From Diospyros lotus (Eukaryota; Streptophyta; Magnoliopsida; Ericales; Ebenaceae): a stretch of 64,000 nucleotides of DNA. Both the position numbers and the translations under genes were made by a program. Shown here in pieces: positions 1 through 9,898 of the stretch. Each line of letters opens with the position of its first letter. Positions within the stretch are counted from its first letter, which is position 1. Location: assembly GCF_014633365.1 (NCBI RefSeq), contig NC_068350.1:28387119-28451118 (forward strand). The letters are read 5' to 3'. The notes beneath the pieces are model-generated. The model was not told the DNA's origin, did not search any database, and saw only the letters and a program-made list of their open reading frames with translations.

Positions 1-495
1 CTTACTGAAAGAGAAATGAACTTTTAGTCCACAGCCTAATCAAGAAAAAAGAGCAATCCATCGAAAAAATGGTTAACATTTAAAACTCCAATGGGTTTGG
101 TATGGAGATTACTCTTGGCCCAGGAGATTATACAAAATATTTCTTCAAGTGTTCCAAAATCTCTTGGTAAAGCAATGAAGGCGTCTGGCTGATAAATCTT
201 ACAAGCCGTGCGCTCAGACATAAAAGTCATTTCTATAAGTTGATCACGTGTAATCCCGAAAATATGTGGTTCAGCCAAAGGAATTTGCATTACACCTACC
301 ACATGATTTTCTAAAATGTACAGCTTGTGAAACATAACAATTCAATCCACGACTTCCCCCTTCATATACCAAATTAATGTTTCGCTCTCCCAATTTTCGC
401 CCAAGTTCGCTTGCTGCATGTGTGTAACAAATATCGCTCCCAAGTTAAGAGCCACAAAGTACACATATGGTATTGATTCGATGAACTAACTGACA
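1..495 (-). pseudogene. LOG-family cytokinin riboside 5'-monophosphate phosphoribohydrolase pseudogene (3' end outside window)
   Basis: LOG enzymes release active cytokinin bases from their nucleotides in the cytosol. Read on the minus strand, an N-terminal part (about 338-495) shows the family's opening ICVLCGS-like segment, followed at once by an in-frame stop. It continues through a recognisable ASELGRKLGERNINLVYEGGS-type stretch. A frameshift near 335 leads into a second open stretch (36-335) with the later LOG blocks DAFIALP, GTLEE, ISWAK and KPIGVLNV. Below 36 the homology goes on to the window edge with further stops. The family's catalytic PGGxGTxxE motif reads PRDFGTLEE, so two key glycines are lost. 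With a stop, a frameshift and a damaged active site, this is a decayed copy. It has no visible introns, so it may be a processed copy or just the homologous part of one. Family assignment is confident from several motifs in the right order. Confidence 0.85.
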
Positions 496-783
496 TTCCA
501 TTTACGTTTGTTCCTTATGTATGCCCTGAAAAGAAGTTTGGTGATCAAAAGTAGCTATATAAGAATTCAACAAGAAATATACACAAACAAAAATCATGCG
601 TATTTACAAGTAGTTGTGATTGTGGCTCACATCTTCCTCTAGTTTTACGTCCAAAAACGGCTCAAACACTTTCTATGAAGTGGGGATAGGCTTCCCATCC
701 AATTTTCTTATAGATTGGCAAACAGGGTTATTTTTTGTCAGATTCCCAAGACTATAGCGTTGGTGGTCACTTATGAATAGGGT

Positions 784-1218
784 TCATAAAGCAAGAAGTT
801 CTCTTTGCACTATTCCACATGGATGCGTCTCAAGAGTCAATCGGATATCATCCAAAGACTCCTTACTCAGTCCATTCTTTATGAAACTAATTTTATCTTC
901 TCGATTTACGGACGTAAACCCCATAGATTTGCATCGTGTGTTACAGGTCCAACGAGCATATTTGTGACAACCATTCACTCTTTTCGCTCTTTGTTTTTTT
1001 GCAAAACTACTCTTTCCCAAGCTTGGAAAGTGCTTAAAACTAGGTGAAGTTTCGCCAACTAATCGAACTTTTGCTTCGATCAGCCAATGAATATCTTCCA
1101 AGATGTTATTACGCATCAATAGCCTAAGTCTTTCACACTTAGCAGCATAAATTTTTTTCAAATCATTCTGCGTGAGAGATGGATAATACTTGCGAATTTT
1201 TGAGAGCTGAAGATCCAT
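784..1218 (-). CDS. uncharacterised 144-aa protein with a W-x-C-x3-C motif
   Basis: This is a 144-codon ORF that I do not recognise. The N-terminal third is basic and looks alpha-helical (for example LKKIYAAKCERLRLLMRNN). The middle is Ser/Lys rich, and the C-terminal third has WTCNTRCKSMGF followed by a helical segment containing IKNGLSKESLDDIRL. The Trp-Cys-x3-Cys-x-Ser-Met-Gly block could bind metal, but no second Cys/His pair is obvious. Upstream on the same strand, CAG|GTACTC near 1290 and a TTATAG acceptor-like site near 1240 could bound a short 5'-UTR intron. The ATG follows a run of A residues. It lies about 290 bases upstream of the LOG pseudogene on the same strand. It reads like a real protein rather than a chance ORF, but it could be a gene fragment carried by a transposon. 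Confidence 0.45.
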   Translation of the reverse strand: MDLQLSKIRKYYPSLTQNDLKKIYAAKCERLRLLMRNNILEDIHWLIEAKVRLVGETSPSFKHFPSLGKSSFAKKQRAKRVNGCHKYARWTCNTRCKSMGFTSVNREDKISFIKNGLSKESLDDIRLTLETHPCGIVQRELLAL

Positions 1219-1697
1219 TTTTTTTTTTTAAACAACTATAATAAGAAGAAAGTAAAGAATTATGAATCTTACAAAAGGGATGAGAGTACCTGATCGGAAA
1301 ATAACACAAATGAGAGAAGATTGAGCTCAAGAAGTGTGGCTTGCCTCATACAGATATGGAGTCTCTTATAGAGCATTGGGCATCACTATTCTACACTCAG
1401 CTCAAGGCATGCCATAATTGCACCATCAGGCTTGGCGTCGTCTAGTGTCTTATTTTTCAACATTTGGCAGTGTGTCTCTTTCTTTATAAGACAGTGTGAT
1501 TGAACTACTCAAGAAAAGCGGCTACCACCAGCGTCAATTCTGTCTCCCTCAATTTTTTTTAATTTATTATTATTATTATTATTTTAAAAATTTTTTAAGG
1601 GCCCAATAAAATCATATATACCACACAAGACAATATTATCAAGTCAAACAAAATTATTTGCACAATGGATCAATTTCAAACACCAATAAATCAATTC
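1219..1697. other. non-coding stretch, low-complexity A/T
   Basis: No gene is visible. The stretch may hold the 5' leader of the ORF below it. A TAT/ATT-type microsatellite and A/T-rich tract lies around 1550-1600. The truncated Athila-like element starts near 1698. Confidence 0.5.
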
Positions 1698-2733
1698 TTA
1701 AGTACACCTTACCCCCCTAACCACTTCCTTCATGTTTGGGTTTAACCTTCTCTGCATCTGTCTCACCGGCTTTGCATCTTCTTCTAAGAAAATTCTGTGG
1801 GTGCAAATTAAGAGACTAATGCCATGCAGGTCTGCTATAATCCAACCTAGAACTTTCTTGTGTACCTTTAACAGATTCAGCAATTATTCTCCTGTTGAGG
1901 ATTCAGACTTGATGAGCCAGCTGAAGGGTCACTCTAATGGGTTTGAGCTCACCTAATCCCAACTGTTGATACACACTGTATGGCAACAAATTGACACTAG
2001 CTCCTAAATCCAAGAGTGCCCGATTAACCTTTTGACTTCCTATGATGCACGTAATGGTTGGACAACCTAGGTCTTTGTATTTGGGATGAGTTTTCAATTG
2101 GAGAATGGCGCTGACTTGTTCAGTCAAGAATGTCTTTTCATGCACATTTATTTTTCTTTTGACAGTGCACAGATCTTTCAAAAATTTTGCATATGAAGGT
2201 GTTTGTTTAATTGCATCCAATAGCGGGATGTTGATTCTCACTTGCTTGAACACTTCATATATGTCCGTATTTTGTTGTTCCTTCTTTGCACTAATCAATC
2301 TTTGAAGAAAAAGGGGTTTGGGCTTGAATTGAGTTCCATCTACAACATATTTTCCTTTGTTTTCCTTTTTGCTTGGTACTTGTTCTTCCACCAAGGTTGT
2401 TTTGATAACCGAATCACTATGATCGGCTATCTCTTCTTCTTGCATAGTAGGGTATGACATCCTAGGGTTTTCAGGTTTCTCAACTGTTTTTCCACTCCTT
2501 AGGACAGTTACTGCTTGCACTTGCTCATGATTTTTATTTTCATTGGATAAGGCTTTTACCTGATCAGTTTGTCCTACGGGATTCGAATTAGGTTGGAAAG
2601 GAAATCGTCCAGGTTCTCTTACACTCAATGTTTGGGTCAGCTTAGTCAATTGACTTCTAATATCTTCCATGGCTCTATTGGTTTGTTCTTGGAATTTGGC
2701 CACTTGTGCATTTGTTTCCATTTGGCCTTGCAT
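1698..2733 (-). pseudogene. Athila-like protease and RT N-terminus, internally deleted
   Basis: The open stretch at 1903-2733 covers the gag C-terminus and a retroviral-type aspartic protease, which would process the polyprotein. The active-site block reads LLDLGASVNLLP, the form usual in Athila-type elements. It stops soon after a LQLAHQV segment. The next recognisable block (1698-1883) begins at the RT N-terminus (KVLGWIIADLHGIS, CTHRIFLEE, RRLNPNMKEVV). By comparison with the second Athila element, roughly 540 bases are missing between them. The RT block ends abruptly after MKEVV, well before any catalytic motif. Confidence 0.85.
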
Positions 2734-2799
2734 GAATTGATTGAGGGTGTCTTCTAAGGATCTCCTATGAGGAGGTTGGTATGTGTTGGTTGTAGACCC

Positions 2800-4047
2800 C
2801 TAATTAGCCTGAAATTGCGGAGGTTGTGAAGGGAATGGCAGCTGGGCTGCAGAATCATTTCTCAATGAGAAGTTAGGATGATGGAGGAGGTTGGGATGAT
2901 AAGAATTGAAGTTCGTATGGTGACCCCCAGAATGAAAATTCCCCCCTTGATTTTGGTTTGAATATTGCCTTCCTTCATTGTTGTTTAAGTGTGTATTTCC
3001 AGTTTGACCATAAAATACCTCTTTAAAAGCAGGTAATGTAGGACAATCCTCTGTCTTGTTGTTTGAAGTCTCACACACAGCACACCTAACCTCAATTTCA
3101 TTAACAGTCTAGGCTTTCTTTATCTCTAAAGTTTCAATCTTCCGGGTTAATGCAGCTAACATGGCATTCAAATCATCACTCTCATTCAGCTGATGTTTAC
3201 CCTTGGGCTGTGGATAGTCTCTTGAATCATTGGTTGATAGTGGCTGAACTTCCCAATTTCTAGTATTTTCTACTAAAGTGTCAAAGAAATGAAATGCCTC
3301 ATCAGGCGATTTGTCGAAGAATTCCCCATTGCACATGGTTGACACTATCATCTTAAGATTGGGAGACAAAGCATCATGGAAGAAACTAACCACTCTCCAC
3401 TACTCAAAAGTGTGATATGGACATGCATTGAGAAGGTCCTTGAATCATTCCCATGCTTGAGCAAAGTTTTCATTAGGTTTGCAGGAAAAATTCATCATTT
3501 GCCTTTGGAGATTTGCGGTTCTATTTGCTGGAAAGTATTTTTTCAAGAACGTGGTTTGCATTTCTCTTCATGTTCCAATAGATCAAGGTGCAAGCGTGTT
3601 TAACCACATCTTCGCCTTATCTTTTAATGAGAATGGAAAGAGCTTTAATCTAACCACATCCTCATTGACAACTTGTTCCATACAAGTTCCATAAACTTCC
3701 TTAAACTCTTTCATGTGAGTGTAAGGATTTTCAGAGTCCATCCCATGAAAACTGGGCAATAGTTGGATAGTGCCTTGTTTAAGATTGAATCTATGATGAT
3801 TAACCGGAAGCACTATGCAAGATGGTGTAGTTTTCCTAGGAGGGTGGAGATATTCCCTGGGAGGCCTACATGTATCAAGTTCAAAAGAATCTTGATCACT
3901 ATGATCACTCCCAAGTACAGGTGGCATGTTCTCGTAGTGTTGAGACATGAGTGATTGTGTCAGTGATAGTTCAGTGGTAGATAAAGAGCTAATAGGACTA
4001 TATAGAGGATTTTGATATTTTACAATTCTACCTGACCTAAGTATCAT
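2800..4047 (-). pseudogene. Athila-like gag, broken
   Basis: Gag is the capsid/nucleocapsid protein. The N-terminal half (3583-4047) holds the plant retrotransposon gag pattern PREYLHPPR, INxHHRFNxKxGTIQLLP-like and ENPYTHMKEF, ending LKDKAKMWL. A second open stretch (3109-3393) carries the AFHFFDTLVENTRNWE block. A third (2800-3078) is the Asn/Gln-rich region after the zinc knuckle. Stops or frameshifts separate the three. The knuckle reads C-x2-C-x9-C with Asn where the expected His should be, whereas the second Athila element keeps CCHC. Confidence 0.85.
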
Positions 4048-4140
4048 ACACCATGCAAAAACAAAAATAAAGTAAAAAGAAACAAAGTTACCGAATTTAT
4101 CAAGAGATGCTTATTCTTTTTTTTTTTTTTTGCCTCAATC

Positions 4141-4158
4141 TCCCCATCAACGGCGCCA
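4141..4158 (-). promoter_or_regulatory. primer-binding site (tRNA-Asp type)
   Basis: Immediately inside the LTR, the minus strand reads TGGCGCCGTTGATGGGGA. It matches the 3' end of plant tRNA-Asp over its first 11 bases and is typical of Athila-type elements. The second Athila element has the closer match TGGCGCCGTTGCCGAGGA. Confidence 0.85.
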
Positions 4159-4163
4159 AAATT

Positions 4164-5869
4164 TGGCTGCACTCTCACCCTACAATTAAAACACAATAAA
4201 ACTTTTATATATTTTTCTTTATTTTGGTGAAAGGTTTATACTCATCAGTGTATGAGTGCAGTTGTAGTTCAAATTTAAATTTGTATTTTCTGGATGAGTC
4301 CAAGTCGTCTACTGAGAGATTTATTTATGGCAAAAGAAAAAGAATGTCACACACACGCACATGCATTTGGACAAATTGGCAACAATATTTTTTTTATGGA
4401 TTTTTAGATAACAGATACTAGGAAATAAAGTAAGGTAGAAGTTGAAATAAACGCTAAAGGTGAGAATATGAAATTGGATAGCACTTGAGTTAAGACAATT
4501 TCAGTACCAACCCGTTGATTCCCAATTTTTAGCAAAAAAGATTAGCGACATTAATTTAATTTCAAATATGAGGGTTTGTTATTAAATGCAATTAGAGATG
4601 ATCGAAGTTCTAGTTTAAGCAATCCCCATACATGATATGCGGGATTCTAATTTAAGCAACTACCATAAATCCAATCATAATTAATACACAAAACAACTAA
4701 ATTAATCATTCGAGTTTGGGTATGATAGCGTTTCCAATTCTACTAACTCCGATGCATGGCGTGAAAGCTTTAAGTTAGGCTTACGCTCCAATCCAAACCT
4801 AGTGATTTCTCAATAATTAATACACTCATACTGAAATTTAAATTAATGTCACTTATTTAAAGCGCAACTTTCTTTGGGAATCATTGGCGTTGAACAGTGT
4901 CCTTACCTTAACCCAATATTGGATTTAGCTACTCATCTCCATTTACAAGTTAATTGACAAAAATTTAAATGGTATAATTTAAATAACAGAATTTAAATGA
5001 CAGGAATTAAAATAACAGAAATTAACCGGCCATTTAGGCGATGGACAATAAAATGACAGAAATTAAAATTACAGAAATTTAAAGTCAGAAATTAATTGGC
5101 CATTTAGGCGGTGGATAATAAAGTAACAATAAATGATATAAGAATTCAAGAGAAGAAAGAAAGAAATAAGATCACAAGAGAAAACAATAGAGAAAAGAAG
5201 AGAGAATAAGAGTAATTCTCAAAGAGAAAATCTAAGAAAACAACTAAGCTTTTATTCAAGAATAATAATCACTCTTACAAGTGCAACCAAGTGAGCTATT
5301 TATAGCCCACAAGAAGCATTACAAACCACACAATTTCAATTATTCAACTAAATATAATTATATCTAATGGACACTCACACACCTAAAGTTAAATGGATTT
5401 TAGCTAAAATACACACCTAATAAAGCACTCATAAAATAAATTTTAAAAATAAAAATAGATTTCTATAATTGGGTTTTGGGCCTTCATTAAGATAAAAAAT
5501 GCTTGGGCCTTCTCTAAATAATGTCTTCCATGGGCTGTTCAAGTTGGGTCTTAAACATGTGTTGGGCCTTCAATTTAATGGGCATGTGTGGGCCATTTCT
5601 TCATTCCATCTTGCAATTAAATGTGGGCCTTCCTTGAACTTTAATGATTTGAGCCTCCAATTTAATGGTTCACGCATGCCTGTAATTCAAATGTTATTAT
5701 ATATTATATATATGTTATATATTACATATATATGCTTCACGCATGGCATTCAATTTATATATATTATATATATTTATATATATTGTAAATAACTATTCAA
5801 TTAAACCAATTTAAAATCAAAATAGGGGTTATAATTATAACAAAATTTTACAAAATTAACCACTAATCA
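4164..5869 (-). repeat. 5' LTR of the truncated Athila-like element
   Basis: The LTR is 1,706 bases long, opening with TG beside the PBS on the plus strand and ending with CA at 5869. Its first 250 bases align loosely with the LTR of the second Athila element (shared CTCACCCT, a GAGTGCA/CGAGTGTG stretch and a GTCnACTnACAGGGAGA-like stretch). A TATA box, CTATAAATAG, lies on the minus strand at 5295-5304, as expected for minus-strand transcription. The part near 5690-5790 is a TATATA-rich low-complexity tract. Unlike the second element's LTR, it has no TTCGAA array. Confidence 0.85.
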
Positions 5870-6411
5870 CCGAGCAACAAAGCAGGGTTCCTGATTCACC
5901 TCTGTCGGATCAACCTGTCATCAGTCCCTAGGGCAAGGTCTTACTTCTTTTGCTTTTACTATAACTGGTTAACATTGTGACCCTGGCGTTATTTAAATAA
6001 AAGAGACATTTCTATATGTGGCTCGGCTTACCCTTCGTCTCTTTCGCCTTGCTTTTTCTTATCATTGTTATAGTCCTGGGATTTGGGCGTTGAGGTTGAT
6101 CGGTGTCTACGGGTCAGTGGGATGCGGGGTTGCTCCGTCCCATCCCTGATTTTCTTTGAGATGTCCAGATTGTGGCAGTTTGGGCATCGTGTTGCGAGAA
6201 CTTGTGTGACACGGGATCGGGGGCGCGTGGCCTATAAAGGCGAAATAATCACTTGGTGGTTCAGAACACGCTGCTTCTCGATGGGGGTTTCCCTAGGAGG
6301 TGTGCCAGTTTTCTAGGGCAAAGTATTGACTGCTTGGGCATGTGGCCTTATTTTGAAGGGGGCTCTCTTGCCAGTGAGTGCAGGGCATTAATGAGCGACG
6401 TTATTATAGGT
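5870..6411 (+). other. degenerate sequence, possibly part of an older LTR
   Basis: There is no convincing coding sequence. Before the CACTA element inserted, this joined the DNA now starting at 14,652. It contains a TATA-like GCCTATAAAGGC at about 6231. Together with the TATA-like GCCTATAAAAAAGG at about 14,682, it resembles plus-strand LTR U3/R sequence. I could not define ends or a TSD. Confidence 0.35.
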
Positions 6412-6944
6412 CACTACAAAAAAACTGGCATTTAACGACAGTTTTTTTTTTGCATTTAGCGGTGATTTTTAACCGTCGCTAAGTGATTTAGCGGCGGTTT
6501 TTAAAATATATAGAAACCACCGCAAAAATTAAAAAATTAAAAAAAATTAAAATTTTTAATTTTAGCAGCAGTTTCTAAAACCGCCGCTAAAATTAAAACA
6601 AAATTAAAAATTTTAATTTCTCCCATCCATCCGCCTGCGCCCGCCCAGCCACGTGGCCGCATGTCCGGGCGCCACGTGGCGAGGCTCCCCTTTTGCAGTT
6701 TCAAACCCACAACCTCCCCTGTGCACGTGCGTGCGTGTAACCGTCTAATCTGCCAAGCTCCCTTGTTATATAATCGCATATATAAATTATATACCACTAC
6801 TTTCTAGAATTATATTTTATATTTTTTAATATAGAAAGAAAAATATTAATTACTTTTGATGTACCCGGGAGGGCGAAATGGATTTATGATCAAGTGTGGG
6901 CCCCAATAGGAGATAAATCAAAGTCAAGGGCCAAGGAAGACCCG

Positions 6945-7290
6945 CTCGGCCGGGCCGAGTGGCTGAGACCACTCGGCACAACCGAGTGGTAAAAACCACT
7001 CGGTCGGTCCGAGTGGCTGAGATCACTTGGTTGGGCCGAGTGGCTAAGACCACTCGGCACAACCGAGTGGTAAAGACCACGCGGTCGGTCCGAGTGGCTG
7101 AGACCACTCGGCTGGGCCGAATGGCTAAGACCACTCGACAAACGAGTGGCTAAGACCACTCGGTTGTCGAGTGGTTTTCCCCCCCCCACTCGGTATGACC
7201 TAGTGGAGAGGGTCACTCGGTCATACCGAGTGGTCCCTCCCCCAAACTCAGCCTAACCGAGTGGAGGTCACTTGGCATGACCGAGTGACC
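6945..7290. repeat. cluster of CCACTCGGnnn palindromic motifs in LTR U3
   Basis: About a dozen copies of ACCACTCGG or its complement CCGAGTGG alternate in this stretch, many pairing into short palindromes. The right LTR has a shorter version (about 11,109-11,360). The open frames seen here are translations of the repeat, not genes. Confidence 0.85.
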
Positions 7291-7559
7291 CTTCGGGATT
7301 GTCAATCCAGCCGAATCCCCCCCTCTCGCCTGACGATCAGCATTGCAAAATTTCCGTAATGGGCAGCGAGATTTTCGTCGAGAAACCGCGAGGCCTCTCT
7401 CTCTCCTCCACTATAAATATGAGACCCCACCTTCATTCTAGGGGACGCTTTTATGAGCAATAAAAGTACAATTTCCTCATTTTCTCTCGAGATTCTGACT
7501 TAAGCATCGGAGAGTTTGCGCAGGGACCCCCACCCGCGTCCTAATGGTGCTCTCGTTTT

Positions 7560-7846
7560 GTAGGCCACTCGATCACCGAGGCCACTCGGTCATCAAGGCC
7601 ACTCGTCGCCCTCAGGTCACTCGGTCACTACCACTCGTCGCCCTCAGGTCACTCGGTCACTACCACACGTCGCCCTCAGGTCATTCGGTCAGCGCCACTC
7701 GTCGCCCTCAGGTCACTCGTTCATCCGAGACCACCCGTCATCCTCAAGTCACTCGTTCATGCGAGGCCACTCGTCATCCTCAGGTCACTCATTCATCCGA
7801 GGCCACTCGTCATCCTCAGGTCACTCGTTCATCTTGGGCCATCTGA
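7560..7846 (+). repeat. 36-bp tandem repeat in R/U5 of the LTR
   Basis: The unit runs GAGGCCACTCGTCATCCTCA then GGTCACTCGTTCATCC, repeated about eight times with drift. It recurs in the other LTR at about 11,636-11,895. The unit is a multiple of three, which explains the repetitive open frame here. Confidence 0.85.
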
Positions 7847-8040
7847 TCATCAGCCCACCTGATCATCAGCCTACCAGATTTACCAGATCCATCAGACCCT
7901 CAACTCTGTAAGATCACCAGATCTGTACCTCTACCAGATCCAGTTACTTGTCAAGATTCTCATCAGTGAAGGCACGACTCCCAAGACTCTTGTGTCTCTC
8001 CTCAATTAAAAATAGATTGTTGTATTTTGGCAACAACAAT

Positions 8041-8057
8041 TGGAGTCGTCTATGGGA
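8041..8057 (+). promoter_or_regulatory. PBS-like leader
   Basis: TGGAGTCGTCTATGGGA follows the LTR end after a two-base spacer. It resembles the TGGCGnCGTCTGTGGGAA leader common to Tat-type gypsy elements, with several substitutions. The exact priming tRNA cannot be fixed. Confidence 0.6.
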
Positions 8058-8119
8058 AACGCAAGACATAAAGTTAACTTAAGAATGGCAAATACTCGGG
8101 GACACCGACGGACTCTCTC

Positions 8120-9700
8120 TCAAGGCGTAGAGACACGCCTGCCACCACGACTCCCAGGATCTTCTCCAACGGCTCCGGGATCGACCGTCATGCCTTCTTC
8201 CCCATAATTGAAAGGAAACGGATTCCAAGGGCCCATCAAATTTTCCAAATCATCCACTAAGTAAGAGTTCAGATAAGAAGAAGGACTCATAGGCTCATTC
8301 GGCTCATATTGACGCCAATCTACTTGATGAGACTCCTCAACTTCACGAGTAAGAAAAAGTTCAGGAAAAGTCTCTCCCGGACATTGAGATTCTAGATGTG
8401 CACGGGCCAGATAAAATCCATATTTCAGGAAGCCGGAAGCATACTTTCCCTTCCTATCTTGACATTCGGTTGAGAGACGATATTCTTTCACTACTTCAGC
8501 CCGAATAGCCCGAGCATCTTTCTGACTTATCTTCAATTCTGATAGGCGTGGAGAATGTTCCTGCAAAAATGCCTCATGTTGCCCCATCAAACCAACATTC
8601 TTGTGCTCTTCAGCTTCTAGTTGAGAGCGTAAGTCTGTAATTTTCCCGTGAAGACCCGAGGTACCAACGGAAGCCTCGGACAGTCGATCCTGCATGCGCC
8701 CAATCTCTGCCTCTGCATTTTTCTTCTCGAGCTCCGCCCGACGAGCACGACCCTTTAACTCTTGACGCTCATCATTCCAGGAAGATTGGCGCTTCCTCCA
8801 GTCTGACATTTGGGTCTCTACTTGTTCACGATAGGCCCTGTCCCTAGCATTGGAAGCAACGATTCCTTGGATACCTTGCACCAGGAGCTGCTCTGCCTCG
8901 TCTCTAGTCTGGGCATAATTACCACCAATAAATCGTCGTTCCTCTCGAGGGAGAATGGTGGAATAAATGAGGCGAGCACCAATCCCTAGTTCAGTAACCG
9001 AGTCTGTCTCTAATACCCCTGGGGAAACTTCAAAGTCTCGACCACTAAGTTTCGTACCGTCTCCAAGAATCATGGTATGTCTCACATTGCCTGTAATGGG
9101 AAGTATAGGAGGGGGCCTCAATGCTTTCTCTCCTTGAAGACGGCGACGATCCTTCATATTTGGAACTACAAGATGGCGACATTCTTCTTCCACTCGTGCC
9201 ATGTCACCAACAAACTGAGAGGACGAGCTTCGTCCCCCTTGAGAATTGGGAGCAGGAGAGGGGATGTCTGCAGCCTCTTCATGAGAAAGAGGAATTGATG
9301 GACTTTTCGTATGAGTAGGAGCTTTAGCACTAGAGTGGTCGCTTCTTGGATGACGCCGCCTTTCCACCCCAGTGGGAGAAACGCTGGCAGGTATACGCGA
9401 CCGAGGAGGGCGGGAGCTTGTAGATCCCTCAGCTCCATGTGTAGAAACCCTGGCCGCTGTCGCAGCACGTGCCTCCTCCTCGCAGTGGCGTCTACGCAAC
9501 TCCATCAGTCTACCCAATCCAGCCATTTCTGCAAAAATCAATACAAAGCATTTAGCATGGAGAAATAATGCAACAATGGAAAAAAGAAAGATAATGGCGA
9601 AAGATATTCTAACCCCAGGAGTGTTTTCCTCCTGAGGATTAAAAGGAGGAAGGGAAGATGATCCAGGCATTTTCATCTCTTCCTCCTCGACTCCTTCCAT
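8120..9700 (-). CDS. accessory antisense ORF of Tat-like element, coiled-coil part
   Basis: A 526-codon ORF lies antisense to the host element. Residues about 60-180 are basic and Ser/Pro rich. Residues about 220-250 hold a block (RDFEVSPGVLETDS, then GARLIYSTIL) that recurs in a decayed copy at 60 kb on the minus strand. About 270-400 is a heptad-like charged coiled coil, and about 420-450 has KYGFYLARAHLES, also recurring. The hydrophobic stretch at residues 30-56 is probably an unspliced intron rather than a membrane segment: it runs from a GTTAGAATATC donor at 9613 to a TTTTTGCAG acceptor at 9529, after which EMAGLGRLMELRRR begins. The intron would be 85 bases, so splicing changes the upstream frame. 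Function is unknown; related Tat accessory proteins have been reported as nuclear. The ORF is long and uninterrupted. Confidence 0.7.
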   Translation of the reverse strand: MEGVEEEEMKMPGSSSLPPFNPQEENTPGVRISFAIIFLFSIVALFLHAKCFVLIFAEMAGLGRLMELRRRHCEEEARAATAARVSTHGAEGSTSSRPPRSRIPASVSPTGVERRRHPRSDHSSAKAPTHTKSPSIPLSHEEAADIPSPAPNSQGGRSSSSQFVGDMARVEEECRHLVVPNMKDRRRLQGEKALRPPPILPITGNVRHTMILGDGTKLSGRDFEVSPGVLETDSVTELGIGARLIYSTILPREERRFIGGNYAQTRDEAEQLLVQGIQGIVASNARDRAYREQVETQMSDWRKRQSSWNDERQELKGRARRAELEKKNAEAEIGRMQDRLSEASVGTSGLHGKITDLRSQLEAEEHKNVGLMGQHEAFLQEHSPRLSELKISQKDARAIRAEVVKEYRLSTECQDRKGKYASGFLKYGFYLARAHLESQCPGETFPELFLTREVEESHQVDWRQYEPNEPMSPSSYLNSYLVDDLENLMGPWNPFPFNYGEEGMTVDPGAVGEDPGSRGGRRVSTP

Positions 9701-9898
9701 TTATTCATTGGATAGCGTGGAAGAGTGAGGAGGAACAGTTGGTGTCACGACCCCCCAACCCGCGATTCTGAAATTCTCCAAAGTCAGGAGGCTCCTCAAC
9801 TCGACGGGGCCCTGCGCCGTTAACATTTCTACTAGATGACGATACACGCCCCGAACTTCCTTGCAGGGAGGAAACCCTTAGCTGGCGTCTTGATGGTT

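Larger units (their letters stand above)
1698..5869 (-). mobile_element. Athila-like Ty3/gypsy retrotransposon, 3'-truncated
   Basis: In minus-strand order the element runs LTR (4164-5869), primer-binding site, gag, protease, then a short reverse-transcriptase start, where it breaks off near 1698-1720. Its protein fragments are close relatives of those in the complete Athila-type element at 24.7-39.2 kb: the gag start, zinc-knuckle region, DLGAS protease block and RT N-terminus all match in order. Compared with that element, about 540 bases between protease and RT are deleted near 1900. The rest of RT, RNase H, integrase and the 3' LTR are missing. No TSD can be checked because one end is gone. 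Confidence 0.9.
6857..8038 (+). repeat. 5' LTR of the Transposase_28-carrying element
   Basis: The 1,182-base LTR starts TGATGTACCC and ends CAACAACA. U3 holds a dense cluster of CCACTCGG/CCGAGTGG motifs (6945-7290). A TATA box CTATAAATAT lies at 7411-7420, and the conserved ACTTAAGCATCGGAG motif near 7498 marks R/U5. Downstream come 36-bp tandem repeats (about 7560-7846). Confidence 0.9.

Noticed and set aside
7544..7846. ORFs with repeating RHPQVTRSSEAT peptides (also at 11,613-12,033)
   Set aside because: The 36-bp LTR repeat is a multiple of three and leaves several frames open by chance.
7560..7846. Regular 36-bp repeats resembling a CRISPR array
   Set aside because: The repeats are contiguous with no unique spacers, lie in a plant LTR and drift gradually.
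9530..9615. Transmembrane segment in the antisense ORF
   Set aside because: The hydrophobic stretch coincides with a GT...TTTTTGCAG intron-like segment, so it is probably not translated.
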